Below, in pieces: positions 60,428-64,000 of a stretch of 64,000 nt of DNA. The stretch comes from Odontesthes bonariensis (lineage: Eukaryota > Chordata > Actinopteri > Atheriniformes > Atherinopsidae): positions 20,637,536 through 20,701,535 of the forward strand of contig NC_134524.1 of the NCBI RefSeq assembly GCF_027942865.1. The letters are read 5' to 3'. Every line of letters starts with the position of its first letter. The first letter of the stretch is position 1. A program made the translations under genes and the position numbers. The notes under the pieces were generated by a model. The model was not told the origin of the DNA. It did not search any database and was given only the letters and a program-made list of their open reading frames with translations.

Positions 60428-63148
60428 TCAACCATAAGCACACCGAAAGAGAAATGTTTTTAACCTGGATTTAAAAGTGCTTACAGTTGGGTCTGATTTC
60501 AGTTCTGCTGGTAGTTTGTTCCAGTTGTGTGCAGCATAACAGCTAAAAGCTGCTTCACCGTGTCTAGTTTGAACTCTGGGCTCCACTATCTGACCTGAGT
60601 CAGTAGATCTCAGAGCTCTGCTGGGTTTATACTCTGCTAGCATGTCATTCATGTATTCTGGACCTAAACCATTCTGTGATTTGTAGACAAGTAGCAGCAC
60701 TTTAAAATCTATTCTGTATCTGACCGGGAGCCAATGTAAAGACTTGAGAACTGGGGTGATGTGATGTGATCTCTTTGTTCTGGTTAAAACTCGGGCTGCA
60801 GCGTTCTGAATGAGCTGCAGCTGTTTGAGACTCTTTTGGGGGAGTCCAGTCAGAAGACCGTTACAGTAGTCAAGTCTGTTGGAGATGAAAGCATGAATCA
60901 GCTTCTCCTGATCTGTTTGGGACATGAAATCTGGATATGTTCTTAAGTTGATAAAAGGCTGATTTGGTGACTGTTTTGATATGATTGTTGAAGGTCAGGT
61001 CTGAGTCTATCAGCACGCCGAGGTTCCGGACTTGGTGTTTAATTTCTAGAGACAGTGACTCGAGATGTTTACTGACAGCACACCTCTTCTCTTTGTTGCC
61101 AAACACAATGACCTCAGTTTTTTCTTGATTTAACTGAAGGAAATTTAGGTTCATTCACCTTTTGACTTGCTCTAAGCAGTCGCACAATGACTCTATAGGA
61201 CTGCAGTCATCTGGAGACAGTGCGAGACATATCTGTGTGTCATCTGCATAGCTGTGGTAGTTGACTTTAGAGTTCTTGAATTTGACCCAGAGGCAGCATG
61301 TATAGAGTGAACAGAAGGGGTCCAAGAACTGACCCCTGAGGAACTCCACGTCATAGCCACTCGATCAGATTGATTACTTCCAATAGTCACAAAATAACTC
61401 CGCTCCTCCAAGTAGGACCTGAACCATTCTAGGACTGTCCCGCTGAGTCCTGCCCAGGTTTCCAACCTGTTCAGCAGTATACTGTGATCCACAGTGTCAA
61501 ATGCAGCACTGAGATCCAACAATACCAGAACTGACACCTTGCCTGAGTCAGTGTTCAACCTTATGTCATTTAACACTTTAATAAGAGCCGTTTCTGTACT
61601 GTGGCGAGGTCGGAAGCTTGACTGAAATTTGTCAAGGAGTCCACTGGAGTTCAAGAAGTTACTGAGTTGATTAAAAACCACTTTCTCAACAATCTTGGCT
61701 ATAAAAGGAAGATTTGAGATGGGTCTGTAGTTGGTTAAAATGGAAGCATCCAATGTTGTCTTTTTTAGGAGTGGCTTGATGGCAGCTACTTTTAAGGGTT
61801 TAGGAAACGTGCCTGATTGAAGTGAGCAGTTTATTATTTGCTGCAAATCTGTTTGGACAGAGCTTACAATAGTTTTAAAGAAGTCAGATGGCATTGTGTC
61901 AAGACAGGATGTCGATGGTTTAAGATGCTGGACTGTTTCTTCTATGGTTTTTTGGTCAACTGTATTGAATTCTGACATCATAGTTAATTGATTCCTAGGT
62001 GGTTTTAAGGTTTGCGTCATTTTATTATTTTGCTGATTTATGTTGATATTTAGCCTTATCATCATAGTGTTCCTCCATGGTGTTCGCTTTCTGCTCAAGA
62101 TCATCTTATTTTTAACAGGTGCAACAGTATCCATGACATTTGAGATTTTCAAGTTAAAGTTATCTAAGAGTTCATCAACTGTCTCTGCACTCGCAGTTGA
62201 TGACGTAGCTATAACTTCCATAAACTTAGCACTGGTATTCTCATTTATGTACCTTTTTCTAACAGACACACGGGTTAACTGAATGTTTGGAGTTAACTGT
62301 AAGTCAGAGAACACACAGAAATGATCAGAGAGCGCCAAGTCCTTGATATCAACGGAAGAAATGTCAACACCTTTAGAGATAACCAGATCCAGTGTGTGGC
62401 CTCGAGTATGTGTGGGTCCATTCACATGTTGAAGGAGGCCAAAAGTGTCAAGTAGAGAGCAGAGTTCTTTGGCATTAGTGTCCATGTTATTGTCAATGTG
62501 AATGTTAAAATCCCCAGTTATGATGAAAAGGTTATAGTCAGTGCAGATAACTGACAGCAGTTCAGCAAACTCATTAAAGAAAGTTCCTGGGTATCTTGGT
62601 GGTCTATAAATGATTAGGAAGATAACTTTTGGATCTCCCTTTACTAAAAAACAGAGATACTCAAACGAGCAAAAATCACCAAGTAAAATTTCTTTGCACT
62701 GAAAGACTGATTTAAAAATGGCGGCAACTCCCCCGCCCTTCTTACCACTTCGACACTTATTGATAAAACTGAAATTTGTTGGTGCGGCCTCATTGAGAAT
62801 GGTATCACAGCTACATTCAGTGAGCCATGTTTCACAAAGAAATAAAAAGTCTAGATTATAGGTCATGATCATGTCATTTACTAAGAGGGATTTGTTGGCT
62901 AGTGATCTGATATTGAGTAGGGCTAATCTCGTGGAGACAACAGGTGATACTGGTGTGTTTCGGGGTTGACACACTATATTCAATAGATTAGTAGATTTAA
63001 CTGAACCTTTTTTATTTCTCACCAGTTTGACCACTTTTCTGTTACCTGTCATCACAGGGATTGAAAAGGCTGTCTGAACTCCATAGGGCCCTGACTTTAT
63101 CTGGGGAAGAGCATTCTTGATATCAGTATTACAGCCTGGACCCGGCAC
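60428..63148 (-). pseudogene. LINE ORF2: endonuclease and reverse transcriptase, broken
   Basis: Endonuclease motifs in order: LNIRSL, FLCETWL, GGGVA, YRPPRYPG, ITGDFNIH, GHTLDLVIS and SDHF. Reverse transcriptase: NYRPISNLPF, FQSSFRPRHST, LLDLSAAFDTVDH and, in a second frame (61349-61155), SYADDTQI. Lesions: a one-base frameshift near 61345, an in-frame stop at 61155 and a frameshift near 60915. The C-terminal part 60925-60428 (LQLIQNAAARVL, then TPVLKSLHWLPVRY) is open. Confidence 0.9.
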
Positions 63149-63151
63149 ATA

Positions 63152-64000
63152 TCAGTCAGACTCACAGATATGATGATTCAGAGGAGGTGGGGGGGCTTGG
63201 TCACTTCTGTTTGAGGGTTGTTTCCAACGTGATGGACGTGGTGGAATGGGAGGGGCTGGATGAGGTGGGATGTTAGGGGGGAAGAATATGGGATTTTGGC
63301 GTGGTGTCAATTGTATTCCAATATTGAGAAAGCTCTTCATCCTGTCCGGGAAATCCAGAAGTGAGGAGTCCAGACTGAGTGGAGAGTGCTGGGGGCTGGG
63401 TGGGGTCCGGAGGGGCGAAGGCTGGGGGTTTCCCACTGGGGCTGGGGGAGACTCCGCCTGTTGGACTGCCGGGGCTGGTGAAGACTCCACTTGTTGGGCT
63501 GTTGGGGCTGGTGAAGACTCCTTATCTTGGGGTGAGGATGATGACGTTGCAGGTTCTTTCTGGATCTGCTGTCCTCCATGGTCAGTCCTTGTCTTAGCGC
63601 CCTCACCAGAGCATTGTCCTATCTGTCGTTTTGGATCGTTTTGTCCTGTCTTGTCCTTGATAGGGGCTGCTGGTGTGTGACGCAGAGAGTAAAAAATGTT
63701 GGAGCTTAGCAACTGTACTCCTGACTTGTTAAGGTGAAATCCATCTGCCTTAAAGAGGTGCCTGCGTCCCCAAAAGATGTTGAAATTGTCAATAAAATTC
63801 ATTGAATGAGCAGCACACATGTCTTTGAGCCATCTATTTAGCATCATCAGTCTGCTGAATCTCTCATCTCCTTTCCAAACTGTTGGTAGATGTCCACTGA
63901 AAAACACCTCTGTACTTGTGCATCGAACTTTGTTTACCAGGTCCATAAAGTCTTGTTTTAATACCTCCGATTGTTGCTTCACAACATCAAGGGCTCCTGT
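63152..64000 (-). CDS. LINE ORF1 with esterase-type domain, partial
   Basis: The frame is open to the window edge at 64000, so its start is outside. The N-terminal part carries the end of an SGNH-hydrolase-like fold (FSRLMMLNRWL, then FIDNFNIFWGRRHLF and KADGFHLNKSGVQLLS, with the D-x2-H pair). The C-terminal half is a Pro/Ser/Gln repeat region (SSPAP, SPPAP words). CR1/L2 LINEs commonly encode such an esterase in ORF1. The stop is four bases before the ORF2 frame opens. Confidence 0.75.
   Translation of the reverse strand, partial: TGALDVVKQQSEVLKQDFMDLVNKVRCTSTEVFFSGHLPTVWKGDERFSRLMMLNRWLKDMCAAHSMNFIDNFNIFWGRRHLFKADGFHLNKSGVQLLSSNIFYSLRHTPAAPIKDKTGQNDPKRQIGQCSGEGAKTRTDHGGQQIQKEPATSSSSPQDKESSPAPTAQQVESSPAPAVQQAESPPAPVGNPQPSPLRTPPSPQHSPLSLDSSLLDFPDRMKSFLNIGIQLTPRQNPIFFPPNIPPHPAPPIPPRPSRWKQPSNRSDQAPPPPLNHHICESD

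Larger units (their letters stand above)
60236..64000 (-). mobile_element. L2-group LINE with esterase ORF1, runs off the window
   Basis: The 3' end is at 60236 with an (AAGGC)n tail on the plus strand. Reading leftward on the minus strand: ORF1 (64000-63152), then ORF2 with endonuclease and reverse transcriptase (63148-60428). The 5' end lies beyond the window. Three frame lesions in ORF2 make this copy dead. Confidence 0.9.

Overview
The window looks like nuclear DNA of a teleost fish, probably a percomorph. It has intron-split genes with GT-AG junctions, a fish-type B30.2 immune gene and secreted RNase A-family genes. The repeats are typical of fish: L2-group LINEs, tRNA-derived SINEs, a Gypsy LTR element, and many hAT and TTAA-type non-autonomous DNA transposons. 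No bacterial, organellar, CRISPR, rRNA or true tRNA features were seen. All gene models below were built by hand from splice signals and reading-frame phase, so exon edges are predictions.

Layout. (1) 0.7-7.0 kb: a plus-strand gene I do not recognise, predicted at 364 residues. It is built from repeated exon triplets with matching phases and a recurring LARMFS motif. (2) 7-11 kb: transposon-rich spacer with a 1.6 kb hAT element whose 8-bp target duplication is intact. (3) 11.1-23.3 kb: an intron-rich TRIM-like gene with two N-terminal Cys/His modules, a coiled coil and a C-terminal PRY-SPRY (B30.2) exon. An interferon-response-like motif lies just upstream of its first non-coding exon. (4) 23.4-25.4 kb: an internally deleted Gypsy element with nearly identical LTRs. 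(5) 27.9-29.5 kb: a decayed copy of the 3' half of the TRIM-like gene, then a fossil RNase exon. (6) 29.7-60.2 kb: a broken tandem array of large duplicated units. Units 1 and 3 each carry a secreted RNase A-like gene with promoter; unit 2 has lost it. Elements that differ between the units give a relative order of events. (7) 52.2-57.6 kb: nested transposons inside unit 3, an outer hAT holding a second hAT and a TIR element that itself holds another TIR element. (8) 60.2-64 kb: an L2-group LINE on the minus strand running off the window.

The two live-looking loci types are a probably interferon-responsive B30.2 gene and a duplicated secreted RNase pair. Both fit innate immunity, but joint function is inference from their nature and proximity. 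The strongest signal in the window is the RNase pair. The two copies differ by 14 amino-acid replacements but only two silent changes, while the intron between their coding exons is almost unchanged.
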